Assembly (NCBI RefSeq): GCF_015350995.1
Contig: NZ_JADKRW010000005.1
Span: 335,293 to 399,292 of the forward strand
Direction of reading: 5' to 3'
DNA: 64,000 nt
Source of the DNA: Curtobacterium sp. VKM Ac-1393
Lineage (GTDB): Bacteria > Actinomycetota > Actinomycetes > Actinomycetales > Microbacteriaceae
Every line of letters begins with the position of its first letter. The stretch's first letter is position 1. The notes under the pieces were generated by a model. That model searched no databases. It saw only the letters and a program-made list of their open reading frames with translations, and was not told the origin of the DNA. The position numbers and the translations under genes are program-made. Positions 43,417 to 55,652 of the stretch are shown here, piece by piece.

Positions 43417-43461
43417 ACGGACGGGAGGCCCGTGGCAGTGTCGCCACGGGCCTTCCGTCCG
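43417..43461. terminator. Palindromic bidirectional terminator (type A)
   Basis: GACGGACGGGAGGCCCGTGGC pairs with GCCACGGGCCTTCCGTCC around AGTGTC, 13 bp past the GT2 stop, between two convergent GT2 genes. Confidence 0.8.
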
Positions 43462-43486
43462 TTCGTCGTCGGGTCCGACCGACGCG

Positions 43487-43509
43487 GTACGACACTCGCG
43501 CTGTCGTAC
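43487..43509. repeat. Inverted repeat GTACGACA/TGTCGTAC
   Basis: Eight-bp arms with a 7-nt loop in the convergent gap between GT2 genes; carries the GACA/TGTC core seen in the intergenic repeat near 33.6 kb. Confidence 0.5.
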
Positions 43510-43589
43510 GACGTCGACGACGTCACCCCCACGCGCACGCAACCGTTGCACGCGCAACGAGCGACGGAGCCGGTGCCGGCGCCCGCGCC

Positions 43590-44882
43590 TCAGCGCGCGG
43601 CGAGCCGCCCCGCCACGTACCGCCACGGCCCGCCCAGCGCGGCCGTCAGCTCGGCGCGCTTCAGGCCGCGCGTCGCCTCGGTGAACTCGGCGTCGACGGG
43701 CCAGCCGCCGCTCGCGTCGACGGGGCGCTCGTCGGCACCCTGCCCGAGCGCGCCGAGCCGCCGGAGCGCCCCGACCGCACGCCGCAGCACCGCGAACGCG
43801 GTCGAGGGCCGCAGCACGAGCTTCGTCACCCAGGCGCCGAGCCCGGTGCCGTACCCGATCGCCTGCGAGCGCAACGCGGCACGGTCCTTGCGGTGCTCGT
43901 GCCAGACGACGGCCGAGGGTTCCACGGCGAGCGCCCCACCGGCGAGCAGCACGCGGGTGAACAGGTCCGGGTCCTCACCGGCTCGGGCACGGGTGCCGGG
44001 GCCGAGGGCGACGTCGAAGCCGCCGAGCTGACGGACGGCGTCGCGGCGCACGGACATGTTCGCGCCGGTGCCGAACGCACCGACGGTGAAGGGGAACAGG
44101 GGCTCGTCGACGGGCGGGGCGGACGTGCGGTACACCCGGCGCTCGAGGTTCCGCGCCCAGGTCACCCGCTCGTCGAAGAAGCGCTGCGTGGGGGTCCGCA
44201 GCTCGCCGCTGGGGACGAGTCCGGTGACGCACCAGACGTCGGCGTCCCGCTCGTAGGCGGCGACGATCGCGGCCATCCAGTGCGGGTCGACGACGACGTC
44301 GTCGTCGATGAACGCGACGATGCCGCCGGTGGCTCGGGCGAGTCCGGCGTTGCGTGCGCGGGAGACGCCGGCACGTGCTTCGAGGACGTAGTGCACGCGG
44401 GGGTCGTCGATGGCGGCCACGACGTCCCGGGTACCGCTGGTGACGGGCGCGTTGTCGACGACGAACAGTTCGAAGTCGTCGTAGGCCGAGTCGAGGACGG
44501 AGCGTACGGCGCGTGCGAGTGCAACCGGGCGCTCGCGCGTCCCGATGACGACGGAGACGCGTGCGCCGTCTGCGGGGGCGTCGACCGGGAGGCCCGGGGC
44601 CGGCAACCGACGCAGGGCCGGTCCCAGCTCGGCCGGGTCCACGGCCCCGTGCGCGTCGACGCGCACGTCGACGAACCCGGCGACGTCGCGGCCGTCGCGG
44701 ACCATCAGGCGGGCGCGGCGGAAACCGGCGGCACCGGCGAGGTGCACGGTGTCGGCGGCGAGCGCGGCGGACCGGTCGACGGCGCCGACCCACGCGGCTC
44801 CGACCCAGGTGGGGGCGTCGGGTGAGGGCATCGCGGGCTCGAGCGTGAGGGCTCGTGCCGCGGTCGTCGTGTGGTCGGTCAT
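43590..44882 (-). CDS. GT2 family glycosyltransferase
   Basis: 430 residues, starting MTDHTTTAARALTLEPAMPS. The N-terminal module (WVGAVDRSAALAADTVHLAG, FRRARLMVRDGRDVAGFVDV) matches the start of the large membrane fusion protein in this locus. The GT-A domain is intact: RVSVVIGTRERPVALARAV, EARAGVSRARNAGLARATGG, DxD in VAFIDDDVVVDPHWM, GTGANMSVRRDAVRQLGGFD and ARAGEDPDLFTRVLLAGG. It is convergent with the previous GT2 and divergent from the small zinc protein. A TTGACC-N17-GAGCAT promoter may lie ~50 nt upstream. Confidence 0.88.
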   Translation of the reverse strand: MTDHTTTAARALTLEPAMPSPDAPTWVGAAWVGAVDRSAALAADTVHLAGAAGFRRARLMVRDGRDVAGFVDVRVDAHGAVDPAELGPALRRLPAPGLPVDAPADGARVSVVIGTRERPVALARAVRSVLDSAYDDFELFVVDNAPVTSGTRDVVAAIDDPRVHYVLEARAGVSRARNAGLARATGGIVAFIDDDVVVDPHWMAAIVAAYERDADVWCVTGLVPSGELRTPTQRFFDERVTWARNLERRVYRTSAPPVDEPLFPFTVGAFGTGANMSVRRDAVRQLGGFDVALGPGTRARAGEDPDLFTRVLLAGGALAVEPSAVVWHEHRKDRAALRSQAIGYGTGLGAWVTKLVLRPSTAFAVLRRAVGALRRLGALGQGADERPVDASGGWPVDAEFTEATRGLKRAELTAALGGPWRYVAGRLAAR

Positions 44883-45066
44883 GTTCGTCCCGTCGGGCCG
44901 GTCTGGTCGGGTGGACGTGGCAATGCTCCGCGCGCGCCGACAGGGGGTCAACCGCGATGCTCGGAGGATGCGGGGAGGCTGCGGTTTGCCGCCACTAGAC
45001 TCGCGGGAGACACCGGTCGACCCGCCGGTGCGACCGGCGGAACCCCGCCGGACACGAGGAGGACGC

Positions 45067-45291
45067 ATGCCGCTGGCCCGCACGATGGACCGGCTCGGCC
45101 TGACCCGGCGTCCACGACCCGTGTTGCACCTGGTTCCGGATCCCGAGGCGTCTGACCTCGTCGTGGTGCACCTCGATGCCGACGACGCCGCGTGCCGCAC
45201 GTGCGGGCACGCCCAAGCGGCGCACGAGCACTACCGTCCGGGTACGGACTGCGCGCTCTGCGACTGCCCGGCCTTCCGCCGCTCGCGCTGA
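45067..45291 (+). CDS. Small protein with a C-terminal cysteine/histidine zinc-ribbon-like motif, 74 aa
   Basis: 74 residues, starting MPLARTMDRLGLTRRPRPVL; GAGGAGGA lies upstream as ribosome-binding site. The C-terminal CRTCGHAQAAHEHYRPGTDC-ALCDC has two CxxC pairs and two histidines, suggesting one bound Zn2+. TAGACT (44996-45001) may be its -10 box. It sits between divergent GT2 and GT14 genes of the glycan locus. No specific family is recognised; a regulatory or adaptor role is possible. Confidence 0.7.
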   Translation: MPLARTMDRLGLTRRPRPVLHLVPDPEASDLVVVHLDADDAACRTCGHAQAAHEHYRPGTDCALCDCPAFRRSR

Positions 45292-45360
45292 CCGCCCGAT
45301 CCTCGTCCGGGGGACGCCTGCGGAAAACCGCCGTTCCCCCGCAGGTGGCACCTGGTTGCC

Positions 45361-45389
45361 TTGTCGGTGCTCCCGGGCCCGCTTAGCGT
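45361..45389 (+). promoter_or_regulatory. Leaderless promoter of the GT14 gene
   Basis: TTGTCG (45361-45366), 17-nt spacer, TAGCGT (45384-45389), then CGCGGAC and the ATG at 45397. Same hexamers and spacing as at 42049. Confidence 0.7.
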
Positions 45390-45396
45390 CGCGGAC

Positions 45397-46311
45397 ATGG
45401 CCATCACTCCCACGCCACTCGCGTGCATCGTCCTCGCCCACGAGGACCCGGCGCACGTGCGTCGGCTCGTGGCGGCGCTCGACCCGTTCCCGGTGTTCCT
45501 GCACTGCGACGCGAGCACCGAAGACGACGTCTTCGAGGCGATGACCGCCGGCCTGCCCGAACGGGTGCGCGTGCTGCCGCGGATGCGCACCGGGTGGGCG
45601 AAGTGGGAGAACGTCGCCGCCGAGGTCGCCGGGTACCGCGCTGCCCTCGCCGAGACCGACGCCTCGCACGTGGCGGTGCTGACCGGCAGCGACTACCCGT
45701 TGGCCGACGCCGAGGAGATCTCGGCGCTCCTGACGGCGAACCCCGGCCGGTCGTTCGTCGAGGCGAAGCCCCTCCCGCACCCCGCGTGGGGCCGCGACGG
45801 CGGTCGGTCGCGCGTGCGGTTCCGGCACTGGGCGTGGCGGAAGCACATGCTGCGCCTGCCGATCCCCCGCCGCGTACCGCGCGACGTGGTGTTCGGTGGC
45901 GGTTCGCAGCTCAAGGTCCTGGCCCGGCACCACGCCCAGGGCGTCGTCGACGTGGTGGACCGGCGCCCAGACCTGGTGGCGTTCTGGGAGCGGGTCTGGA
46001 TCGGCGACGAGACCTTCGTCCCCTCGGTCCTGCTGACCCCCGCGTTCACCCCCGACTTCGCGGACGCGCACGTGGCGCAGACGCTCTGGTGGATCGGATG
46101 GGACGGCACGAAGCAGAAGAGCCCGCCGTGGCTCGGGATCGAGGACGCCGGCCGGGTGCTGGAGCGTCGGACCTCGGCCGACCAGTCGACCCCGTACGTG
46201 TTCGCCCGCAAGTTCTCGACCGAGCGGAGCACCGACCTGCTCGACGTGGTGGACGCCGCCTTCGCGCTGCGGACCTCGTCCGACGGCCAGACGGCGGTGG
46301 TGGCGCAGTGA
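45397..46311 (+). CDS. Core-2/I-branching-type beta-1,6-glycosyltransferase (GT14)
   Basis: 304 residues, starting MAITPTPLACIVLAHEDPAH. Features of the GT14 branch: ACIVLAHEDPAHVRRLVAAL, FLHCDAS (HxDxS-like), TDASHVAVLTGSDYPLADAEEI and FWERVWIGDETFVPSVLL with an acidic WIGDETF cluster. These enzymes do not need a DxD metal site and form beta-1,6 branches. In bacteria they are found in polysaccharide loci. It overlaps the flippase start (GTGA), so the two are coupled. Confidence 0.85.
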   Translation: MAITPTPLACIVLAHEDPAHVRRLVAALDPFPVFLHCDASTEDDVFEAMTAGLPERVRVLPRMRTGWAKWENVAAEVAGYRAALAETDASHVAVLTGSDYPLADAEEISALLTANPGRSFVEAKPLPHPAWGRDGGRSRVRFRHWAWRKHMLRLPIPRRVPRDVVFGGGSQLKVLARHHAQGVVDVVDRRPDLVAFWERVWIGDETFVPSVLLTPAFTPDFADAHVAQTLWWIGWDGTKQKSPPWLGIEDAGRVLERRTSADQSTPYVFARKFSTERSTDLLDVVDAAFALRTSSDGQTAVVAQ

Positions 46312-47885
46312 CCGTCCCGCAGACCCGACGTGAGGCACGCGCGGCCGAGGCGGCAGCGCTCGTGGCCGTGGCGTCGGAAGGGCTCGTGACGTCGGCGGCA
46401 CCGACCCGCGACGACGAGCGCGAGGCGTCCGTGCAGCCCGCGGCCCCCGGCGCGCTGTCCACCGACACCGACTCGATCGCCGTCGCACGCGGCTCGTCGG
46501 TGCTGTTCGGCCGCGGCCTGCTGTACGTGGTCGTGTGGTCGATGCAGCTCGTCGTGAGCTCGCTCATCTCCCCCGTGCTCGCGCACCTGATGCCGCCGGC
46601 CGAGTTCGGTGTGCTGGCGTCGGCGATCGCGCTCTACCAGGCGCTCGTCGTCGTCGCGGTGTGCGGCATCGACCAGGCGTCCGTGCTGCAACGCGCCGAG
46701 GACGGCGACGACCGGCGCGCCCGCGGCCTGATGTTCGTCGGCATGGTCACCGCCGTCACCGTCACGGTGTTCGCGCTCGTGTCCATCCCGCTCTGGGGCG
46801 ACGCCGCCGGCTTCGTCGACCAGCACCCGCTGCTGCTCGTGGCCGTGCTGTGGACGGGTCCCGCAGCCATCGTGCAGCTGTCCCTCGCGCTCCTCGTCGC
46901 CCAGGACCGCATCCGCGTGTTCGCCGTCACGAGCCTGCTGTCCTCGGTCGGCGGCTCGATCATCGGCCTCGGCCTGCTCGCCGCCGTGCACGCCGACGCC
47001 ACCACGTACGCGTGGGGCGGGGTCGTCGCGCAGGGCGCCGCGATGGTCATCGGCATCGTGGCGACCAAGCCGCGCCTCCGCGGTCTGCTCGACCACCGCA
47101 CCACGGCCCGCGCGTTCAAGCTCGGCGTCCCGATCGCGCTCGGCAGCCTGTCGTACTTCGTCCTGAACGCCGGCGACCGGCTCGTCGTGCAGCGCCTGCT
47201 CGGCGCCGACGAGGTCGCCCGGTACCAGATCGCCTACGTCGTCGGGTCCGCCGTGATCCTGCTGCTGACGTTCACGAACCAGGCGTGGGCACCGCACTTC
47301 GCCGCGCTCCGCGACGCCGTCGCCCGCCGCCGGCTCGCGATGCACGCCCGTGACGAGCTCTACATGCTGCTCGCCCCGGTGCTCGTCGCGGTGACGCTCG
47401 TGTCCCCGGTCGCCCTCCCGATCCTCGCTCCGGCGTCCTACCGGGTCGGGTCCCTGACCGTCGTCGTCTTCGTCGTCGCGCTGACCGCGTTCCCGGTGAT
47501 CGCGAGCGGTGCGACCGGTCGACTCCTGCTCGTCGAGCGCCGCGGCGTCACCGTCGGGGTCATCGGCGCGATCGCCGGCGTCGTGAACATCGCCGCGAAC
47601 CTGGTGCTCGTGCCCCTGACGGGCATCGTCGGCGCCGGCATCGCGACCGTGATCGCCTACGCCATCCTGGCTGCGCTGCAGCAGGCCGCGCTGCCGGACC
47701 GACGCGACTGGCGCGGCCCCGGACGCCGGGTGGTGCTCGCCGTCGTGATCGCGCTGGTCGTCGCCGCCGCCTCGCTCCTGCCGCCGCAGGACCTCGCCTG
47801 GAACATCGTGCGCATCGTCGGCGTCGCCGCCTGCCTGCCCTGGTTCTTCCGTCGCCTGAAGCTCGCCCGCGGAGGCGCTGCATGA
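46308..47885 (+). CDS. Oligosaccharide flippase (Wzx/MATE-like)
   Basis: 525 residues from GTG 46308. A ~60-residue hydrophilic N-terminus precedes 12-14 hydrophobic helices. Family features: ARGSSVLFGRGLLYVVVWSM, LAHLMPPAEFGVLASAIALY, SYFVLNAGDRLVVQRLLGAD and EVARYQIAYVVGSAVILLLT. Wzx-type flippases move undecaprenyl-linked repeat units across the membrane. It is coupled to the GT14 gene upstream (4-bp overlap) and the GT4 gene downstream (ATGA). Confidence 0.9.
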   Translation: MTVPQTRREARAAEAAALVAVASEGLVTSAAPTRDDEREASVQPAAPGALSTDTDSIAVARGSSVLFGRGLLYVVVWSMQLVVSSLISPVLAHLMPPAEFGVLASAIALYQALVVVAVCGIDQASVLQRAEDGDDRRARGLMFVGMVTAVTVTVFALVSIPLWGDAAGFVDQHPLLLVAVLWTGPAAIVQLSLALLVAQDRIRVFAVTSLLSSVGGSIIGLGLLAAVHADATTYAWGGVVAQGAAMVIGIVATKPRLRGLLDHRTTARAFKLGVPIALGSLSYFVLNAGDRLVVQRLLGADEVARYQIAYVVGSAVILLLTFTNQAWAPHFAALRDAVARRRLAMHARDELYMLLAPVLVAVTLVSPVALPILAPASYRVGSLTVVVFVVALTAFPVIASGATGRLLLVERRGVTVGVIGAIAGVVNIAANLVLVPLTGIVGAGIATVIAYAILAALQQAALPDRRDWRGPGRRVVLAVVIALVVAAASLLPPQDLAWNIVRIVGVAACLPWFFRRLKLARGGAA

Positions 47886-49066
47886 CCCGTTCCACCCCGT
47901 CCACCCCGTTGCGTGTCGTCGTCGCCACCAACGGTCTCGCCATCACCGGCGGCGTGGAGCGCTGCGTCCTCGAGGACGTCGGCGAGCTCGTCGCCGCCGG
48001 CCACGACGTCGAGGTGTGGCACCGCGCCGGACCGGAGGGCGACCCCGACGAGGGGCGCGCACCGTTCGACCGGCTCGGCGTCCGGCTCCGGCACGCCCGC
48101 GACTACCGCTTCACCGTGCGCACCGCCCCGGCGGACGTGCTCCGCTTCGTCCGCGAGGGCCTGCGCCTCCGCCGCTCGCGCCCGGACGTCCTCTGGCTGA
48201 ACCGTCCGGAGTTCCTGCCGTGGGGCCGCGTGGTGTCGTTCGTGTCCGGCGTGCCACTGGCCGTGCACCTGCACCACGCTCCGAACTACCGTCGGCTCGG
48301 CCCGTTCGCGGGCGGTCGCACCCGGTTCCTCGCGGTGTCCGCGGTGATGGCCCGCGCGTGGACGGCCGCCGGTGCACGGTCGGACTGCGTCGACGTGGTC
48401 CCGAACGGCGTCGACACGGCAGCGTTCCCCGCCGCGACCGCTGCCAGCTCGCGCCGCGCCCGTGCCGCGCTGGGGATCGAGCAGGACCGCCCCGTGGTGC
48501 TGTACTACGGCCGGCTCACGCGCTCGAAGGGCGTGCTGGCCATCCTGGAGGCATGGGGTCGCGTCCACGCATCGTCGCGCGTCCTCGTCGGGCACGGCAC
48601 ACCGCCCGCCCCGGCTCCGGTGCTCGTACTGGCCGGCGCGCTCTACCCGCAGGACGCCCCCGCCGTGCGCCGCGCGATCGCGGCGCTCCCCGAAGGGTCC
48701 GTGGTCGTGGTGCCCGAGCGGGACGACGTCGTCCCCCTGCTCCACGCGGCCGACGTCGTGGTGGCACCGTCCATCGAGCCCGAGGGCTTCGGCCGCGTCG
48801 TCGTCGAGGCGATGTCCACCGGCCGACCGGTCGTCGCCGCGGCGTCGGGCGGCACCGCCGAGATCCTGAGCGGTGAGTGGGCGCGGTTCACCGTCGACCC
48901 CACCGCGACCGCGGCGCTGGCCGACAAGGTCGTCGAGGCGCTGCACGCGGCCGAGACCGAACCGGGGCTGGCGGACCGCTGCCGGGCCTGGGTGCGGGAC
49001 CACCACGGTCGGGAGCGCCACGTCTCGGCGCTGCTCACGGCGCTCGAGGCGCACGCGAAGCGCTGA
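47882..49066 (+). CDS. GT4 family glycosyltransferase
   Basis: 394 residues, starting MTRSTPSTPLRVVVATNGLA. GT-B fold: the N-terminal acceptor half includes LAITGGVERCVLEDVGELVA and VPNGVDTAAFP; the C-terminal donor half has VVLYYGRLTRSKGVLAILEAW and the donor-binding EPEGFGRVVVEAMSTGRPVV (EX7E). It retains anomeric configuration and probably adds a mannose- or glucose-type residue. It ends 4 bp from the convergent GH16-like gene. Confidence 0.93.
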   Translation: MTRSTPSTPLRVVVATNGLAITGGVERCVLEDVGELVAAGHDVEVWHRAGPEGDPDEGRAPFDRLGVRLRHARDYRFTVRTAPADVLRFVREGLRLRRSRPDVLWLNRPEFLPWGRVVSFVSGVPLAVHLHHAPNYRRLGPFAGGRTRFLAVSAVMARAWTAAGARSDCVDVVPNGVDTAAFPAATAASSRRARAALGIEQDRPVVLYYGRLTRSKGVLAILEAWGRVHASSRVLVGHGTPPAPAPVLVLAGALYPQDAPAVRRAIAALPEGSVVVVPERDDVVPLLHAADVVVAPSIEPEGFGRVVVEAMSTGRPVVAAASGGTAEILSGEWARFTVDPTATAALADKVVEALHAAETEPGLADRCRAWVRDHHGRERHVSALLTALEAHAKR

Positions 49067-49070
49067 CCGG

Positions 49071-50074
49071 TCAGTCGGTCGGCGCCGCCGTCGCGGTCAC
49101 GTCGGGGAGCGACACGCTCGGCTCGGTGCCGGACGCCGGTACGTCGATCGTCACCCAGTCGACGAGCAACGACCCGTCCGCGTCGGCCGGCGGGTTGCCG
49201 GCGTTCGAGCCGGCCTGCACCACCAGGTGCATGCGAGCCGTCGGGATGTTCTCCGTCGTGGTGCCGACGACCTCGTCGTCGACCAGGAAGGACATCCGCT
49301 GCGGCGTCCACTCGATCGTGTAGGTGTGCCAGTCTTTCAGGGACGCCTCGGTCTGCTGGTGGATGCACTTCTCCGCCGGGTCTGACAGGCAGTGCACGTT
49401 GAGCCACGCGGGGGCGCCGAGCGCGCCCTCGGGGAAGTCGATCTCGCCGTCCGACCACAGGTTCTCGTCGCTCCAGAGCAGGACGGCGACCCCGTAGCCG
49501 TCGACCTCGTCGCTCCGCATCCGGATGCTGTAGCGGCCGGAGGTCTGTCCGCCCCACTGTCCGTCGACCAGGGGAACGACCCCGCCGGCCAGGGGCACCC
49601 CGTCCTTCGTGGTCCGCAGCCGCATGTCGAGCACACCGTCGTGGGCCGACAGGGTGGACGCCTGGTAGCGCCCGGTCCCGGCGGTGTCCGCGAACCCGTG
49701 GTACGCCACGAACCGGTCGGAGTAGCGCGACTCGAAGGTGTTGTCGGTGGCGGTGTCGGCGAAGTCCTCGCCGAACACGCGCTTCCAACCGTCGGGCTCC
49801 GTGCGCGGCATCGTGACGCCGCTGGGATCGTGGATCGTCACGTCGTCGCCGTTCCCCGTCGTGGTGGTGGTCGTGATGCCGACGACCACGCCGGCGACGA
49901 CCAGCAGCGCGCCGGCCGCGAGCGCGGTCCGGCGGACGCCGGGCCGCCGCGACGGCCGGTGCCGGGACAGACCCCGACCGTGTGCCGGTGGGGCGCCGTG
50001 GGCCGAGGCCGCGTCGTCCGCGAGGTGTCCCGACCACGCGGGGCGGGCCTCCCGGTCGGTGTCCTGCTCGACCG

Positions 50075-50075
<1 letters not shown>
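49071..50075 (-). CDS. GH16-like concanavalin-A-fold protein, membrane-anchored
   Basis: 334 residues from GTG 50075 (GGAGG 5 nt upstream; overlaps the deacetylase stop as GTGA). A basic cytosolic N-terminus and one membrane helix (~52-72, LAAGALLVVAGVVVGITT) anchor an extracellular domain. The domain carries WKRVFGEDFADTATDNTFES, SGRYSIRMRSDEVDGYGVAVLLW and the catalytic signature SDGEIDFPEG (ExDxxE). GH16 enzymes cleave or transfer beta-glucans and related glycans; it may trim or modify the polysaccharide made by this locus. Confidence 0.85.
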
Positions 50076-52100
<2,025 letters not shown>

Positions 52101-52114
<14 letters not shown>

Positions 52115-55100
52115 GCGCCAGCCCTGCCGGGGTCAGTTCGTAGACGGCGGTGGTGCCGGAGCCGAAGACGCGCTTCCAGTAGGGCGAGTCGGCCATGGCG
52201 GCCGCGAGCTCCTGGTAGTCGGCGTCGGTCTGGTAGCCGTACCGTTCGTCGTAGGCGCCGAAGGGCTCGGCGACGAGCGCGTAGTACTTCGTCGCCGGCC
52301 AGTCGAGGACCAGCTGGCGGGTCATCGTGGACACGTCCGCCTCGGCGTCGTAGCCCTGCGGCTCCGGGTACGCCCCGAGGACCTCGCGGGACAACGCCCC
52401 GACGTCGAAGTACCGGGCGCCGGTGTTGCTCGGGACGGCGTTCGCCGAACCGGTCAGCAGCATCATGGAGCCCTTCGGCGCGGTCGCGTCGTAGAACTGC
52501 GTCGCGGCCGACTGGCTGCGCGTCGGGACGCGGTTCCAGTCGAGGGCGGTCTGGCCGAACGCGCCGATCCCGACCATCGCGGCGACCGCGGCTGCGGCGA
52601 CGACGACCTTGACCGCCGTCGGCCGCACCGCACGGGTGACGAGCCGGCCGACGGGAGCCAGCCGGCCGCTGGGCATCGGGAGCCCCGCTGCCAGGATCGC
52701 GATCCACGGTGTGGCGAAGAGCACGACGCGGAAGATGCCCTCTTGGCCGTAGTTCGTCGCGACGAGCAGCGAGATCGGGCTCGCCGCCGTGGCCAGCAGT
52801 CCCCAGTGCACGCGGTCACGGCGCATCAGCACGGTGATCACGGCGACGAGGCCGAGGACCACGAGCGCTGCCGCGGGGATGTCGAACGCGAGGCGCGTGA
52901 CCAGTGGCTTCGGCAGCACCGTCATGTCGTGCGACGGCGGCTGGACGTTGTCGAGCACCTTGCCGACGGCCCCCAGGGACAGGAACTTCCCCAGGATGTC
53001 GTCGTTCAGCAGGGCGAAGCCGACGGCAGGCACGAGCACGACGACGGGCAGCCACCAGGGGCGCAGCAGTCGGAACACGATGAGCGTGACGAGCGCGGCG
53101 ACGGTCAGGTAGGGCGAGATCTGGTGGGTGACGACCAGCACGATGCCGATCAGGGTGATCGCGATGATCCGCGACAGGCCGACGCGGCGGGCGCGGAGGA
53201 TCGTCGAGCGGATGCCGTCGGCAGCGGTGACCGCGGTGCGCCGCAGCGGGCCGACCGCCAGCACGAGGATCACCAGGGACATCAGGATGCCCACGGACTG
53301 CGGCGAGAAGTACGTCGTGTTGAGCGACCCGGTCATCGCGGTCAGGAACGCCGCGATCCACGGACGACGGTTGCCCGGCAGCCAGTTGGCGGCGAGGACC
53401 CCGACGGCGATCGTGGTGCTGAAGGCCAGCAGGACGGGGACCCACGCGGCGATGGTCATCGCGTTGTCGATGCCGCCGACGTCGGCGACCCATGCGCCAC
53501 CGGCGAACAGGCCGGACCAGGTCTGGAAGATGTCCGCGGTCGGGTTCGTGGCGCCCCAGCGACGGATGTACTCGAGCACGCCGATGTGTCGGGCGGCTGC
53601 CATCACGGTCGGCATGCCGTAGGTGATGGCCTGTGCGAGCTGGATCGAGCCGCCGAGCACGACGACCGGGATCGCGAGCCCGCGACCGCGGACCAGGGCG
53701 ACGACGGCCGCGGCGACGACGAGCGCCAGTCCGATGACCAGGCCCGGGCCGAGCGAGCCGAACAGTCCGTCCGGCACCGGGTCGCCGATGTGCGTGAGCG
53801 CGGCGACGACGATGACGAGCAGTCCGACGACCGAGCCGGCGGTGACGGTGTGCGTGGTGGTCCAGCGGCGGGCCGGGGTTCCCTCGGCGACCGGCACCAG
53901 GCGGGCACGCTGGAGTTCGGCGACGTCCCGCGGCACGGCGATCGCGAGCGCGACGGCGGTGAGCACGACGACCCCGACGAACGGCACGGTGGGGTTCCAG
54001 AGCTGGAAGGTGGCCATCGTGTAGCCGATGCCGATGGTGCCGACGAGCGACGCCGTGACCGCGAAGACGCTGAAGCGGGCCAGCGGCATCGGGCGGACGA
54101 GCAGCAGGGGTGCGACGCCGAGCAGCGCGAAGAGGTACACGCCGATCGCGCTCCCGCGGAGCACCGGCAGCCCGGCGATCGCGGCGACACCGGCGACCAG
54201 GAGCGTCAGCACGACGATCCCGGCCGCGGTCAGCCGTGCGATCGGGCTCATCGCGTCGACGGCGACCGGACGGGCGGGGCCCGCCGAGGCGAGTCCGTGC
54301 CGCAGCTCGTGCCGCCCGCGGGCGTTGCGATCGATCGTGCCGCCGCCACGCAGCCGTTCGGTGAGCGCGAGGAACGGCGCCGTGAGCACCGACCGCCGCT
54401 CGACCCCGCGCAGCCGCCGCTGGGTGGCGGCGAACTCCGCGTCGACCGCGTCAGGGACACGTTGCGCGTCACCGGACTGGTCGCCGGCGATGTCCGCCGC
54501 ACGGTCGCCCTGCTCGAGGCCGAGTCGTGCGAAGGCGCTGAGCGCCTCGGGCGCAGCGTCCACCGATGCGGTGAGCGACTCGCGGTCGAACGCGTTCTTG
54601 GTCATCCAGGCTCCGAGTCCGTGGCCGTGCGCGGCAGCGGCGGCGCGCAGCGACGCGACGTCGTCCGCCGATCGCTGCCACGCGATGGCGGCCGGTTCGA
54701 CGGCGATCGCGGATCCGGCGAACAGCAGTCGTGTGAAGAGGTCGAGGTCGTCGCCGCCGCCCACGCGGGTGCCCGGTCCGAACGCGGTGTCGAAGCCGCC
54801 GATCCGGAGCACGGTCGCGCGGTGCACGGCGAGGTTGTCGCCGGTGCCGTAGGCAGCGGCGGCGAAGGGGTGGTGCGGGGGCGCGTCGTCGGTGTCGTCG
54901 AGGCGGAACACCCGACGGCGGACGGTCCGGCCGGCCGCGCTGCGGTCGTCGTGCCAGCGCTGTGCGGGGGTGCGCAGCTCGGCGCTGGGGACGAGCCCGG
55001 TGACGCAGGCGACGTCGCCGGTCGCGGCGAACGCACCCGCGATCGCGGCGATCCAGTCGCCGTCCACGACGGCGCCCTCGGCGACGAACGCGACGACCTC

Positions 55101-55652
55101 GCCGGTCGCTGCGAGGAGTCCGGCGTTGCGGGCGGCGGCGAGGCCACCGGCCGGCGCGGCGATCGTGGTGACGCGCCGTCCGCCGATCTCGACCGTCGCG
55201 GCGCCGCTGTCGTCGGCGCCGTGCGAGACGACGACGACGTCGAAGTCGGGGTGGTCGTTGGCGAGCACGGACCGCATGGTGGTGCCCGCGGCGCCGTCCG
55301 TGCAGAGCACCACGGTGACGGACGGCAGCACCAGACCTGCTGCCGGCCGACGCTCGGGTACCGGCATCGGCCGGATCGCGCGCTGCAGGGCGCGGACGTC
55401 GATCGTCCCGCCGATGCGACGACGCTCGGTGATGTCCGCCTCGACGAAGCCGAGCGGCTCGCCGTGGTCGCGGACGAGCAGTCGAGCGCGGCGGTAGCCC
55501 TCGGCGCCCTGGAGCGCGACCACGTCGCGGTGGCTGGACGCGTGCACGTCGGCACGGTCCACTTCGCCGACCCACAGGGCGCCGTCCCACGTCGGGGACA
55601 GCGGCCCGGTCACGATCGGCGAGATGACCATCGCCAGGGTCGCGCGGGTCAC
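52101..55652 (-). CDS. Large fusion: degenerate GT2-like domain plus polytopic membrane domain
   Basis: 1183 residues from GTG 55652. Residues ~1-440 align by eye with the GT2 at 43590: same N-terminal module (LWVGEVDRADVHASSHRDVV, YRRARLLVRDHGEPLGFVEA) and landmarks VTGLVPSAELRTPAQRWHDD, GTGDNLAVHRATVLRIGGFD. But the DxD site is lost: VAFVAEGAVVDGDWI replaces AFIDDDVVVDPHWM. Residues ~465-1040 contain at least twelve membrane helices, ending with a ~140-residue extracytoplasmic C-terminus (YWKRVFGSGTTAVYELTPAG). The membrane part resembles polytopic GT-C/polymerase-like proteins but I cannot assign it. It overlaps both neighbours. Confidence 0.8.

Noticed and set aside
44545..45066. Longer start for the small zinc-ribbon-like protein (frame open from 44545)
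   Set aside because: The region overlaps the oppositely oriented GT2 gene; a strong ribosome-binding site sits before the ATG at 45067.
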